Source of the DNA: Trichomonas vaginalis G3
Taxonomy: Eukaryota > Parabasalia > Trichomonadida > Trichomonadidae
DNA length: 64,000 nt
Direction of reading: 5' to 3'
NCBI RefSeq assembly: GCF_026262505.1
Contig: NC_067203.1
Location: 9,362,001 to 9,426,000, forward strand
Numbering within the stretch: position 1 is the first letter of the stretch; every line of letters starts with the position of its first letter. The translations under genes were made by a program, and so were the position numbers. Below are positions 18,780 to 29,148 of this stretch, piece after piece. The notes beneath the pieces were generated by a model. It was given only the letters and a program-made list of their open reading frames with translations, did no database searches and had not been told where the DNA came from.

Positions 18780-21416
18780 TCATGCATCATTAGTGACATC
18801 CAGGAGTGCTAATACTCTATATACCTTTGGGTATGGCTCAGTCCAATAGTTAATTGATTCTTCACTGAAAGACTTCGCAATCTGGTTATTTTGTATATGT
18901 TGCTTGACCATTTTCTCAAGTCTAGCTGTATCTGGGTCTATCATGTGCAATATAAAATCTTCCGCAAATCCGAAATGGAATTCGGCCAACTCCACATTCA
19001 ATTTTGAGATAGCGAAGGCATGTAACAAAACGTGACCTAATTCTGGGGAAAAAGCGGTTAAAGGGTGTCTTACCCAAATTACGCTTATTAAAGCACTCAA
19101 AGCAGTGATCGCTGTTGGGCTTTCGGATACTGCCCTAAACAGACTATTTATAGCGTCTGTTGCCAATGAATAACTTGGCAAACTTGTTGGTGCTTTAACG
19201 GCGAAATTATAACCCAAAACTCCCAAATTTTGAAGGATAATTGTTGGTGCGTATATTTCTCTTCTGTTTTCTGAAATTCCAGCGCATTCTGGAATTGTCC
19301 ATTTTGAAGATACTGCGATATTCTTCTGTGTTGCTTCGTAAATCTGTTCCACAGTTGTTGCGTTCTTTATATCAACGTAAGGCATCACAATTCTGTTCTG
19401 TGTCTCTGACAATGTCCTTACAACCTTTGCAACAGCTGAAGGAATCGCTGGATCGAATCTTGGCGATGTTCTGTGTCCTCTGATCAAGTAATATGTTGGA
19501 GCCGACCACATCTCGCTCAGTTCCCTTCCTGGGAATAATCTGACAATTGCCTCCGCCATCCTCTCCGGTCTCATCATGTCGTAATTCGCTCTGATTTCGG
19601 TCATCGGAGAAGCGAGACCTAAAAGACAGGCAAAGAAGTCGATAAGGAAGAGGCCTTGGCCACGCCACTTGCTAGCATTGGATATCATCGATTCTACATC
19701 ACTGGATGGGTCTGTGTCGATGTTTGGAGGAAGAGATGAATCTCGCATTAAAGCAGCAGCCAAAAGGACACAAAATCCTAAGGCTCTGACAACACGAGAG
19801 TTATATTGAATAACATCCATACCTCTGTGAACACATCTGGCACCTAATCTGTCGGCATCTGCAACCATTTGGATTTCTTGAGGAGTTGGCTTGAATTCCG
19901 GATGGACAAAATTCTCGTAATCAATACTGGATGTCGGTTTCTCAGGGCCGATTGATATTGGCGATAACATTGTAATCGGATTATCGATATTCTTTATAAC
20001 TTCGAGAATAAGACATCTATCGTTCCATATTTTGTCCATAATGTTCCTTCCGAGTAAGCTTGTCCCGTTAAATGTAAGTTCTCCGTTTAATTTTAGTTCT
20101 GGTCGTTCGTGTTCTTGCATCATTGGGATTCCGTTTGGTCCAGCACTTTCTGCGAATGGGACAATTACTTTGGCCGCATCTTTCAAGTTGCAAGTTTCGA
20201 ATAATGCAATTGCCCAAGAATGTATGGCAGAAATGTCTCCACGGCACAATTGGTAGAACTGTTCGTATATTGGAATCGCATGGTCTGGCCTGCCAACCTC
20301 CAAAAGGAAATCTGCCAATTTTCTCTGAATAAATGGCGAAGGAAGTTGGTCTACAGCAGCACAGATCTTTTTGAGGGCCAAATCGTATTGTCCGACATCT
20401 CTAAGAACAAGAAAACTTATGTAGAGTGCGTTTGGAGAGTGTTGGTCAGTTCTACAAAGAGCTTCAAGAGCTTCTTTGAGAGCGCCTGTTGCGTAGAGAC
20501 ATTCGGCGAGTGTACACCAATCCTTGCTTGTTAATGTATCGCTAGGTATGCTCATTATGTCTGTACAGGCTTGTTTGAATAATCCTAATTTTATTTGGTA
20601 TCTTGCGCGGAGTAATCTTGCTTCTTTGTCTTTGGGGAATTTTCCTATGACGCGCGTGATGTCTCCAATTGCATAAGTGAACTTTCCAATCGCAGCGTAA
20701 GCAACACTTCGAAAACGATGAGCCATGTGCATACTTTCGCAATTCTCTAGTACTGCATGGTTGATATTGTCTATTGCCCGGATCCATTGGCCTGTTAAAC
20801 AGCAGCCAATACCGCGACCAAGAAATGCACTGGAATTTTTAGGATCCACTGCAAGAATTTGCGAGAAATGAGTAATAGCCATGGCTACATTTGTTCCTAG
20901 CTCTTTATATGCTTCACGTAAATCGTTATCTACGAAAGTTTGATATTGTTCCCATGATTCAATGATTTCAAATAACTTTTCAATATTAAAACGTAGTGTG
21001 TATACATGTGTGCGGAAATTTATGTCATTTATAAGATTTGACATTATTGAGTAATGAGTGTATTGTCCACCTTGAGAAAGTCCATCTTTCCATGAAGCCA
21101 AAGCGTTTTCATCCTTTCCAATCCATAAATATGTGATGCCGCGGAGTAAATATGCAAGAGAACATAAATTATTTGATTTGGTCACGTTATTTAATATTTC
21201 AAGTGCTTTATTGGTCATTTCTAGGCCTAAATATGCAATTGCAAGATTAACTTGTGTATCTTCTTTTGATGAATCATTTTCTTGAAGTTTTTTGGTCAAA
21301 GAATTTATAACAAGATCAAATTTAGTTCCATCCTGATACATTTTCATATCCGTTATTGTTTTGGGAGCTGCAAATCCTGGTTTTACGGTAATTTCTGATT
21401 CTAAATCTTGATCCAT
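18780..21416 (-). CDS. TPR-repeat protein, 878 aa
   Basis: An 878-residue protein whose N-terminal half (about 30-420) is a chain of TPR-like helical pairs, seen as repeated A/G-L-x-Y and small-residue patterns (NLAIAYLGLEMTNKALEIL, SSAFLGRGIGCCLTGQWIRA, AEARLLRARYQIKLGLFKQA-like steps, LAECLYATGALKEALEAL). The C-terminal half (about 450-878) is mostly helical and globular with no motif I recognise. Proteins of this layout in trichomonads are annotated only as TPR proteins. A scaffold or assembly role is the usual guess. No TM or signal peptide. The start is the first ATG; upstream DNA has no clear Inr. It is one of the best-preserved genes here, with dense, balanced codon use. Confidence 0.8.
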   Translation of the reverse strand: MDQDLESEITVKPGFAAPKTITDMKMYQDGTKFDLVINSLTKKLQENDSSKEDTQVNLAIAYLGLEMTNKALEILNNVTKSNNLCSLAYLLRGITYLWIGKDENALASWKDGLSQGGQYTHYSIMSNLINDINFRTHVYTLRFNIEKLFEIIESWEQYQTFVDNDLREAYKELGTNVAMAITHFSQILAVDPKNSSAFLGRGIGCCLTGQWIRAIDNINHAVLENCESMHMAHRFRSVAYAAIGKFTYAIGDITRVIGKFPKDKEARLLRARYQIKLGLFKQACTDIMSIPSDTLTSKDWCTLAECLYATGALKEALEALCRTDQHSPNALYISFLVLRDVGQYDLALKKICAAVDQLPSPFIQRKLADFLLEVGRPDHAIPIYEQFYQLCRGDISAIHSWAIALFETCNLKDAAKVIVPFAESAGPNGIPMMQEHERPELKLNGELTFNGTSLLGRNIMDKIWNDRCLILEVIKNIDNPITMLSPISIGPEKPTSSIDYENFVHPEFKPTPQEIQMVADADRLGARCVHRGMDVIQYNSRVVRALGFCVLLAAALMRDSSLPPNIDTDPSSDVESMISNASKWRGQGLFLIDFFACLLGLASPMTEIRANYDMMRPERMAEAIVRLFPGRELSEMWSAPTYYLIRGHRTSPRFDPAIPSAVAKVVRTLSETQNRIVMPYVDIKNATTVEQIYEATQKNIAVSSKWTIPECAGISENRREIYAPTIILQNLGVLGYNFAVKAPTSLPSYSLATDAINSLFRAVSESPTAITALSALISVIWVRHPLTAFSPELGHVLLHAFAISKLNVELAEFHFGFAEDFILHMIDPDTARLEKMVKQHIQNNQIAKSFSEESINYWTEPYPKVYRVLALLDVTNDA

Positions 21417-21790
21417 TTTGGAGATTTTATATCACATGTCATAATTTTTATTTTCAAATTCTTTCTATCCGTATTAGATTTGAGCTGTCAGCAGCAGGTG
21501 GTTTAGTTGTACTTGGCTAGAAAAAAAATATCATGTTGGATATGCTGCCGAGAGATTTGACTGTTTCATTTCACAAAATTTTATGGATTATCTATTTGCA
21601 TTTTTCATGTAGATGGCCTTTGTTCTTTGTTTTCAATACAAATGAGTCAATTAGATACTATTGGACATATATGTTCATTGTGCTATAAGCCATTTCTTAT
21701 TTAACTCTTCTGGCGAAAGATATAAGCGTTCAAAAATCATATTAAATTAGAAGAAATACTAAAAATTTTTCAAGAACAGTTGATTTTTGA

Positions 21791-22902
21791 TAGGGTTGTT
21801 AAAAATATCAAAAATTAGCGTTTTGAAGACACCATGGTGTCTTATAATTTTCCCTTCCTTATTGGCGTGTAGAAATAAATGCGCCAATAGATTGAAGAAG
21901 AAGAATTGTTTTTCTCTTAATGAACTTTAATCCTTTTGATATAAGAATATTAAAAACATTAATATAATTTCGATTTCGGAAATTAAATTTCCAAATTTTT
22001 TGTCGATTTCGGAAATAACAGGATCCCGCATCCAACACGCAACAACAAAACACAAAACACACTTTTTGGTTCTTTCATCGTTTTAATCGTAATTTATGTC
22101 ATACATGATTTGGATAAATTTTACAAAAATAGAACCTATATTATATTCTTTTCAAAGATTCTTGCAAATCATCAAAAATAATTGTATTTTAAAAAACGAT
22201 CAAATTATCCTTTCATTATTTTAAACTTAAATTAGTTTTTATGATTGACTAAAGCAATCATATTTATTCATCATTAAATAAACAAAAAAATAATATTTGA
22301 GAGTTATTTCAAAAAAACACATTGAATTTATTAATTTGTCTCAATTTCAGTATTATAAATTTTATAATTTCAATATTTTGAAATACACTTTTTAATATTT
22401 CAATATTTATGATATTTCAATGTATTAAGTGGTCTCAAATTGAGCTTCTCAAATATAAGTTGGCCTATTCAAATAATAAAATTAAATAATATTTAAAATA
22501 ATAAATAAAAGTGATTGAGGTCATAGCAAAACGACTGTTTCAGTCATTAATTCTTAAAAATAAAAAGGGTAAAAACTAAATACAATGGGTAAAATTCAAT
22601 AGTGTCTGTGCTATCGTTCAATTTGAAGGTGTCTTTTGAAACCGCAAGACACATTGAATTTTTGAATAGTGTATTATGGTTTGACAGACACCAATGAAAA
22701 AAATAAAATGATATTTATTTTAAATATATAAGATCCTTATATAAAATATAAATATTTTATCGTTTTATTTTCTTGTTTTAGAAATGTTTTTTATTGAAAA
22801 ATCAATAAAACTAACTCCAAAATAAAATTTTTGATTTAAAGACACTATGATGACACCAGGCAAATCTTCCAAGACACCTATCGTCGGGAATCTAACAACC
22901 CT
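21791..22902. mobile_element. hAT-like MITE with TAGGGTTGTTA ends
   Basis: Short terminal inverted repeats TAGGGTTGTTA (from 21791) and TAACAACCCTA (to about 22902). The flanks are near-duplicates (ATTTTTGA on the left, ATTTTTTGA on the right), close to an 8-bp target duplication. Size is about 1.1 kb with no transposase frame. Inside are several small fold-backs: AAGACACCATGGTGTCTT (21826-21843), ATTGGCG/CGCCAAT near 21860-21890, and a stem built on GTGTCTT/AAGACAC near 22630-22660. TIR form and TSD size suggest the hAT superfamily. Confidence 0.55.
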
Positions 22903-22951
22903 AATTTTTTGACTAGTCAATCTTTTTTATTTTTTTTATTTTATTTTTATT

Positions 22952-25900
22952 ATGAGTTCTGACTATTCCAAACAATATGCGGATTTTATAGGGGCGCTTG
23001 AAAAGCTCTTCCACATAAAATCTAATGAACCTATCGAAAATATGTGCAGTATAATTACAAATACTTTGATTTCGAAGTATCAACTTTCAATCAAGCAACT
23101 TACAAAGTTAATTCATGAGGCAATTAGATACAATTATGGATCCGGAGCGAATTACGTCAAAATACTCGAACAGATCGGGGCTGACCTCACCAGAGTATCG
23201 GATTATCATTTTGAAACGGAGGGTTCGATTAAATTTATAGTTATGCATGATCAAATTGATAAGTTCAAGGAATATTTAACTCAAAATTCAATATCTGGTG
23301 ATATTTTTCTCGAAATTCCTAATTTCAGGAACAATCCTTACGATATGGATTATTTTGCAGAGTTATCACTAATTGAAGCATGCGCATACTTTGGATCTGT
23401 TAACATTTTTTATTTCTTAACCTCAAATCATATTAGTGAAATAACTGAAAATTGTCTTTGCAGCGCAATAATTGGAGGAAATCAAGACATCATCAACGAA
23501 TGCTTGAAAAAACATAAAATGGATATTGATTGTCTCAGAAGCATTATAAGAACACACAATCACAAATTGCTTGAATATGTTTTAGATAATGAGATATTCG
23601 AGCTTGATGATTTATACGGTGAGGATTGGAAATGGGAAAAAGAAGAGAATTGGATGTATGATGCAAGCTATAAACCTGTTTATGAAGATATCATCAGATA
23701 TCAAAACCTTAATGCCGTATTTCTTCTATTCAAAAGGAACAAATATTACATCTTTCCATGGGGTGCTGCATTTCCGCAAACAATAGATATTTTCAAAAAC
23801 AATACATTTTCAAACAAACATAATCACACTAAATATGGAATTATTTATTTTGCAAGTAAAGCGCAAAATTCTAATATTGGCAGATTATTACTTGAGTCAT
23901 ACAATCAAATAATAATCGACAATAATGAAGGAGATGATGAATGTATTTCACATGGAGCAAATATCAATGAAAAAGACAAACATGGAAAAACCGCTCTTCA
24001 TTATGCAGCAATTAAAAATAGTAAAGAAACAGCTGAACTTCTTATTTCACATGGTGCGAATATCAATGAAAAGGATAATAATGGAAAAACCGCTCTTCAT
24101 TTTGCAGCAAAATATAATAGTAAAGAAACAGCTGAACTTCTTATTTCACATGGTGTAAATATCGATGAAAAATATAATTACGGAGAAACCGCACTTCATA
24201 TTGCAGCAGAACATAATAGTACAGAAACAGCTGAATTTCTTATTTTACATGGTATAAATATCAATGAAAAAGATGAATATGGACAAACCGCTCTTCATTT
24301 TGCAGCAATTAAAAATAGTAAAGAAACAGCTGAACTTCTTATTTCACATGGTGCGAATATCAATGAAAAAGGTGAATATGGAAAAACCGCTCTTCATTTT
24401 GCAGCAGAATCTAATAGAAAAGAAACAGCTGAAGTTCTTATTTCACATGGTGCGAATATCAATGAAAAGGATAATGATGGACAAACCGCTCTTCATTTTG
24501 CAGCAGAATATAATAGTACAGAAACAGCTGAATTTCTTATTTCACATGGTATAAATGTCAATGAAATAGATTATGATGGACAAACCGCTCTTCATGCTGC
24601 AGCAATAAATAATAGTAAAGAAACAGCTGAACTTCTTATTTCACATGGTATAAATATCAATGAAAAAGATAATGATGGACAAACCGCACTTCATATTGTA
24701 GTAATTAAAAATAGTACAGAAACAGCTGAACTTCTTATTTCACATGGTGCAAATATCGATGAAAAATATAATTACGGAGAAGCCGCTCTTCATTTTGCAG
24801 CAAAATATAATAGAAAAGAAACAGCTGAAGTTCTTATTTCACATGGTGCGAATATCAATGAAAAGGATAATGATGGACAAACCGCTCTTCATTTTGCAGC
24901 AAAATATAATAGAAAAAAAACAGCCGAATTTCTTATTTTACATAGTGCGAATATCAATGAAAAGGATAATGATGGACAAACCGCTCTTCATTTTGCAGCA
25001 AAATATAATAGTAAAGAAACAGCTGAACTTCTTATTTTACATGGTGCAAATATCAATGAAAAGGATAATGATGGACAAACCGCTCTTCATTTTGCAGCAA
25101 AATATAATAGAAAAGAAACAGCTGAATTTCTTATTTTACATGGTGCAAATATCAATGAAAAGGATAATGATGGAAATACTGCTCTTCATATTGCAGTAGA
25201 GAATAATCTTAAAGAAAAAGCAGATCTTCTTATTTCACACGGTGCAAATATCGATGAAAAATATAATTACGGAGAAGCCGCTCTTCATTTTGCAGCAAAA
25301 TATAATAGAAAAGAAACAGCTGAAGTTCTTATTTCACATGGTGCGAATATCAATGAAAAGGATAATGATGGACAAACCGCTCTTCATTTTGCAGCAAAAT
25401 ATAATAGTACAGAAACAGCCGAATTTCTTATTTTACATAGTGCGAATATCAATGAAAAGGATAATGATGGACAAACCGCTCTTCATTTTGCAGCAAAATA
25501 TAATAGAAAAGAAACAGCTGAATTTCTTATTTTACATGGTGCAAATATCAATGAAAAGGATAATGATGGAAATACTGCTCTTCATATTGCAGTAGAGAAT
25601 AATCTTAAAGAAAAAGCAGATCTTCTTATTTCACACGGTGCAAATATCAATGAAAAAGATGATTACGGACAAACCGCACTTCATATTGCAGTAAATAAGA
25701 ATTACAAAGAAATATCCGAACTTCTTATTTCACATGGTGCGAATATCAATGAAAAGGATAATGATGGACAAACCGCTCTTCATTTTGCAGCAAAATATAA
25801 TAGAAAAGAAACAGCTGAATTTCTTATTTTACATGGTGCAAATATCAATGAAAAAGATAAAAAGGTAAAAACTGCTCTTCATATTGCAGCAGAAAATAAT

Positions 25901-26068
25901 TTTAAAGAAATAGCAGATCTTCTTATTTCACATGGTGCAAATATCAATGAAAAAAATAAACATGGAAAAACCGCTCTTCATGCTGCAGCAATAAATAATA
26001 GCAAAGAAACAGCCGAACTTCTTATTTCACATGGAGCAAATATCAATGAAAATGATAATTACCTGTAA
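22952..26068 (+). CDS. Ankyrin-repeat protein with 21 near-identical repeats
   Basis: A 1038-residue protein. The first 320 residues form an alpha-helical N-terminal domain of the type commonly found before ankyrin repeats in trichomonads (charged helices, several Tyr/Phe, no TM). From about residue 330 to the end there are about 21 tandem 33-residue ankyrin repeats with consensus DGQTALHFAAKYN...ETAELLISHGANINEKDN. Many copies are nearly identical in protein and DNA. Repeats 9-13 and 14-17 are block copies, so the array grew by unequal exchange. Ankyrin arrays bind other proteins, and trichomonads have hundreds of such genes. The partner and location cannot be told. The 49-bp gap to the upstream hAT-like element leaves little room for a promoter, so expression may depend on element sequence. 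Confidence 0.9.
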   Translation: MSSDYSKQYADFIGALEKLFHIKSNEPIENMCSIITNTLISKYQLSIKQLTKLIHEAIRYNYGSGANYVKILEQIGADLTRVSDYHFETEGSIKFIVMHDQIDKFKEYLTQNSISGDIFLEIPNFRNNPYDMDYFAELSLIEACAYFGSVNIFYFLTSNHISEITENCLCSAIIGGNQDIINECLKKHKMDIDCLRSIIRTHNHKLLEYVLDNEIFELDDLYGEDWKWEKEENWMYDASYKPVYEDIIRYQNLNAVFLLFKRNKYYIFPWGAAFPQTIDIFKNNTFSNKHNHTKYGIIYFASKAQNSNIGRLLLESYNQIIIDNNEGDDECISHGANINEKDKHGKTALHYAAIKNSKETAELLISHGANINEKDNNGKTALHFAAKYNSKETAELLISHGVNIDEKYNYGETALHIAAEHNSTETAEFLILHGININEKDEYGQTALHFAAIKNSKETAELLISHGANINEKGEYGKTALHFAAESNRKETAEVLISHGANINEKDNDGQTALHFAAEYNSTETAEFLISHGINVNEIDYDGQTALHAAAINNSKETAELLISHGININEKDNDGQTALHIVVIKNSTETAELLISHGANIDEKYNYGEAALHFAAKYNRKETAEVLISHGANINEKDNDGQTALHFAAKYNRKKTAEFLILHSANINEKDNDGQTALHFAAKYNSKETAELLILHGANINEKDNDGQTALHFAAKYNRKETAEFLILHGANINEKDNDGNTALHIAVENNLKEKADLLISHGANIDEKYNYGEAALHFAAKYNRKETAEVLISHGANINEKDNDGQTALHFAAKYNSTETAEFLILHSANINEKDNDGQTALHFAAKYNRKETAEFLILHGANINEKDNDGNTALHIAVENNLKEKADLLISHGANINEKDDYGQTALHIAVNKNYKEISELLISHGANINEKDNDGQTALHFAAKYNRKETAEFLILHGANINEKDKKVKTALHIAAENNFKEIADLLISHGANINEKNKHGKTALHAAAINNSKETAELLISHGANINENDNYL
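23940..26055 (+). repeat. 99-bp coding tandem repeat (ankyrin)
   Basis: About 21 copies of a 99-bp unit containing GCTCTTCATTTTGCAGCAAA and CTTATTTCACATGGTGC. Sequence homogeneity between units is high, with blocks of several units repeated almost exactly (around 24770-25200 and 25250-25610). This indicates recent gene conversion or unequal crossing-over, and such arrays are often collapsed or expanded in assemblies. Confidence 0.9.
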
Positions 26069-26148
26069 ATGGAGGTGTCTTCATAATGAATCCAGCAACA
26101 GGACAATTTTATTTCAAAATTTCAAAATTTAGTAAACACATTTTTCTA

Positions 26149-26222
26149 CGTAAAGTCTCCCTATCGTTTTTGCCTCAATATTGAGCGAGTCTCTATCAAA
26201 AATTTGAAAAAGAGACTTTACG
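26149..26222. repeat. Hairpin downstream of ankyrin gene
   Basis: CGTAAAGTCTC (26149-26159) pairs with GAGACTTTACG (26212-26222). The loop of about 52 nt contains a second palindrome, CTCAATATTGAG. It starts 80 bp after the ankyrin stop codon. It could be a 3' end structure or part of the neighbouring repeat element. Confidence 0.55.
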
Positions 26223-26306
26223 AAGGAAAAGGAGTTTATATCTAATGCTCATTTATTTGCCCAATGTAAATATCCTTCGCCAAAATCTCAGAATTAAGGA
26301 AATGGA

Positions 26307-27756
26307 GTTTTAGAAAATCAACTTTTGTAATTATTAACAGTAGGTATTAATCCGAATAAACTATAATTTAGAATATGACACTTTTTTGGAATTGGAATAA
26401 CTGAGTTTATCCATATTGCCGATATAGGGTCGAAAAGTGACAATAATGGAATAATTGAATTAGAATAGGGTTTGCTAGTAAATTAGGAATTGGAATTTGG
26501 AATTTTGAATTAGAATATAATAAAATCGCACATATTTTTCTTAATAATAAGATTGAATATTTACTCGCGAATATGACAAAAAATGACCATAAATTCTAGA
26601 TATGTACTATATGGTTATATTACTATGATGATTTATATAAGGTATATATAAGGTAATTGTTAATAATATTCAAGAATGCTAATTGTTAATAATATTGTAG
26701 TGTGAAATAATTTATGAATGAAAAGTGTGAAAAAATGTCACCATAAATATGACTAATGTCAATTTATACTTAGTAATACATATATTATACACACTACTAT
26801 AGTAGTATATATTACTATGTTTTGCCTATTCAGAGTTGTTATGGATTCATCTGCATCAATGAATTGGCATGCAAAAATTAACATATTCTCAATATAACTA
26901 TACACATAACCCTAATATCAATATAAATACTGCATATGATATAACACATTCAAGACATATTATCAATATATCATAATTTTTCTCTGGTCTGAGACCAATC
27001 TTTCTAATCTGTGATTAAGTAAAAAAATTCTCGGTTATTCTAAAAAGACAAATTAATGAGATTGCATTACAATGCATCTATTAGGAAATTTTGGTGTTAA
27101 TAAATTGAATAGTTCGAGTTTAGGATTTTGACTTCGCTAAAAAAAATTGACTCAAAATACACAAAAAATGAAATAATTTGAAGTTAGAGATTGAATAATA
27201 TTATGCATGAGGAGCTATTAAATAAAGTTGTGTATAAGAATATTGCACTTAGATTAATAGAAATAGAATTATAATTCAATAATAATGATGCCTGACGAAA
27301 ATGATAATTTTGTCACTTTTTCCAGCCTAAATTGATAATAAAAAAATCGTTCAGATTTTTCTTTAACACATTATTTTCCACCAGCACACACAACCATATA
27401 TCTTTTATTTATTTATATCAGCAATATATCTTACATATCCATATCTTCAACAATATTTTCTATGTTGTTGATTCCTATTCCAGAAGCATGAATTTAATTC
27501 TGATGACAAATCTATCTTTCAATTCTTAATTATTGACAAGAATTTTTGATTCGGATAAAGTAAACTTTATACGCAATTCCAAATTCAAACCGATTCCTGA
27601 TTCATGATTAATTCCATTATTGTCACTTTTCGACCCTATATCGGCAATATGGATAAACTCAGTTATTCCAATTCCAAAAAAGTGTCATATTCTAAATTAT
27701 AGTTTATTCGGATTAATACCTACTGTTAATAATTACAAAAGTTGATTTTCTAAAAC
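26307..27756. mobile_element. 1.45-kb element with 147-bp perfect inverted ends
   Basis: Positions 26307-26453 and 27610-27756 are an apparently perfect inverted repeat of about 147 bp, starting GTTTTAGAAAATCAAC and including a GAAAAGTGACAATAATGGA step near the inner edge. The interior (about 1.16 kb) is AT-rich with no transposase-like frame; a 65-codon frame at 27332-27529 looks random. I find no clear target duplication beside the ends. Long, identical TIRs suggest a recent non-autonomous element, possibly Mutator-like because of TIR length. A composite palindrome from unequal events is an alternative. Confidence 0.65.
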
Positions 27757-27974
27757 CTCAATGTTGAGTCTAGAAGTCGAATACGAAAAATCTTACAAAG
27801 TTCTTACAATTTCCTTCTTTCAATTTAGGATCTTCTTTTAAAAAAATAAAAATGTAATATATAGGTTGTAAATCAGAAATATATAAAATTTTAAAAAGAT
27901 ATTATTTATCCGGTGTTATTAATTGAAAAATGTAAGATACCTGATTTGGTAAGAAATTTGACATTTTTTAAGAA

Positions 27975-28565
27975 ATGAACAACGCTGAATTAAAGGTTGT
28001 ATTAATTGGAGATTCTGCAGTAGGAAAAACATCCCTTTTCCTTAGAATGAAAGGCGATGATTTCCTTGATGAACAAAGTCCAACAATTGGCGTATCTTGC
28101 TCAATCTTTCCAGTCAGTACAGAAAAAGGAGTTGTTGAATTTAACATGTGGGATACTGCTGGCCAAGAAAGATTTAGAATTATTGTTCCAATGTATTTCA
28201 GGAAAGCAGCAGTAATTCTTATTGTTTGCGACATCTCCTTACGTTCATCATTCGAATCTATTCCAGAATGGGTCAACCTTATTAGAGACAAGGCTCCAGA
28301 TGATGCTAAACTTATTATTGTTGGAAACAAATGTGATCTTCGTAATGAAAGTTCAGTATCATTAGAAGAACTCTGCAATATGGGTGAAGAATACAATGCA
28401 ATTCTTACTCTTGAAACATCTGCTATGAACGGCATCGGAATTGACTTATTAAAGGAAACTATCGCTGATCAAGCATTTGTTGTCCAATCGGCAACAGAAC
28501 CATCTAACAAAGTTGATATTACAACTACGGAAACACCGAAAGACAAAAATAAGTCTTGCTGCTAA
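27975..28565 (+). CDS. Rab-like small GTPase
   Basis: A 196-residue Ras-superfamily GTPase, a normal length. All five G motifs are visible: P-loop GDSAVGKT (12-19), switch I Thr in SPTIGV (37), WDTAGQE (59-65), NKCD (118-121) and ETSA (147-150). The C-terminus is a polar linker ending Lys-Ser-Cys-Cys, a double-Cys prenylation site as in Rabs, so it should attach to membranes after geranylgeranylation. The switch II and RabF-like stretches (ERFRIIVPMYFRKAAVILIV) match Rab better than Ras or Arf. It likely controls a vesicle step. Trichomonads have very many Rabs and I cannot assign the subfamily. Residue 75 region has FRK where most Rabs have YRG. Confidence 0.95.
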   Translation: MNNAELKVVLIGDSAVGKTSLFLRMKGDDFLDEQSPTIGVSCSIFPVSTEKGVVEFNMWDTAGQERFRIIVPMYFRKAAVILIVCDISLRSSFESIPEWVNLIRDKAPDDAKLIIVGNKCDLRNESSVSLEELCNMGEEYNAILTLETSAMNGIGIDLLKETIADQAFVVQSATEPSNKVDITTTETPKDKNKSCC

Positions 28566-29148
28566 TTTTTTTTAATACTTTTTAGTTTTATTACAGCAAC
28601 TGAAATATGTATTGGTTAATTATCATGACTACTTATGTTTCTCAGCGGTTTTGATTAACATTCTTGAACCGAATAAAAAATTATTTATTTAATGCTTGTG
28701 TTAAAGAATCAAACACTTTTCAATCATTCTAGAATTTTTCAACCGTGTTTTCGATTTAATAGTATAGGAAATATTTTTGATATTTAAAATTTCTATAATT
28801 CGCTTTATTTTATTTAAAATTTCTATAATTCGTATTACAAGACAATTGTATTTTTACTCAGAGAGTCATTGATATCATACTTTGATCATTGCAATTTTTG
28901 GTTTATAAAATTCTTCGGATGAGTGCCAATCATGCTTTTATATAGAATCATACGCGGCTATATCCCTCATATGATGTTAAATGGCGTAAATTTTACCTGT
29001 TTGAATTTTGATTTTAATGAATTGGTCAAAAAGAATTTACAATCCCAGTAAATTTATCATATGTGATTTTAAATTAAAATAAATCTTTCCAAAAACGCCT
29101 GAATTGTGTCTGCAGGGGGAGAAACAAAATAAAAAGGTGACTCTAAGA
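28566..29148. other. Intergenic, with a 24-bp direct duplication
   Basis: An AT-rich gap between the GTPase and the Nup-like gene. At about 28786-28837 the word ATTTAAAATTTCTATAATTC occurs twice in tandem. No initiator motif that I trust. The next gene is started at the ATG at 29149 rather than at upstream non-ATG codons. Confidence 0.5.

Noticed and set aside
23940-26055. 99-bp repeats as a non-coding satellite
   Set aside because: Frame is kept throughout with the ankyrin consensus and a matching N-terminal domain, so they are coding.
27332-27529. 65-codon frame inside the long-TIR element as a transposase
   Set aside because: Too short, Phe/Ile/Tyr-rich AT translation, no DDE-like pattern.
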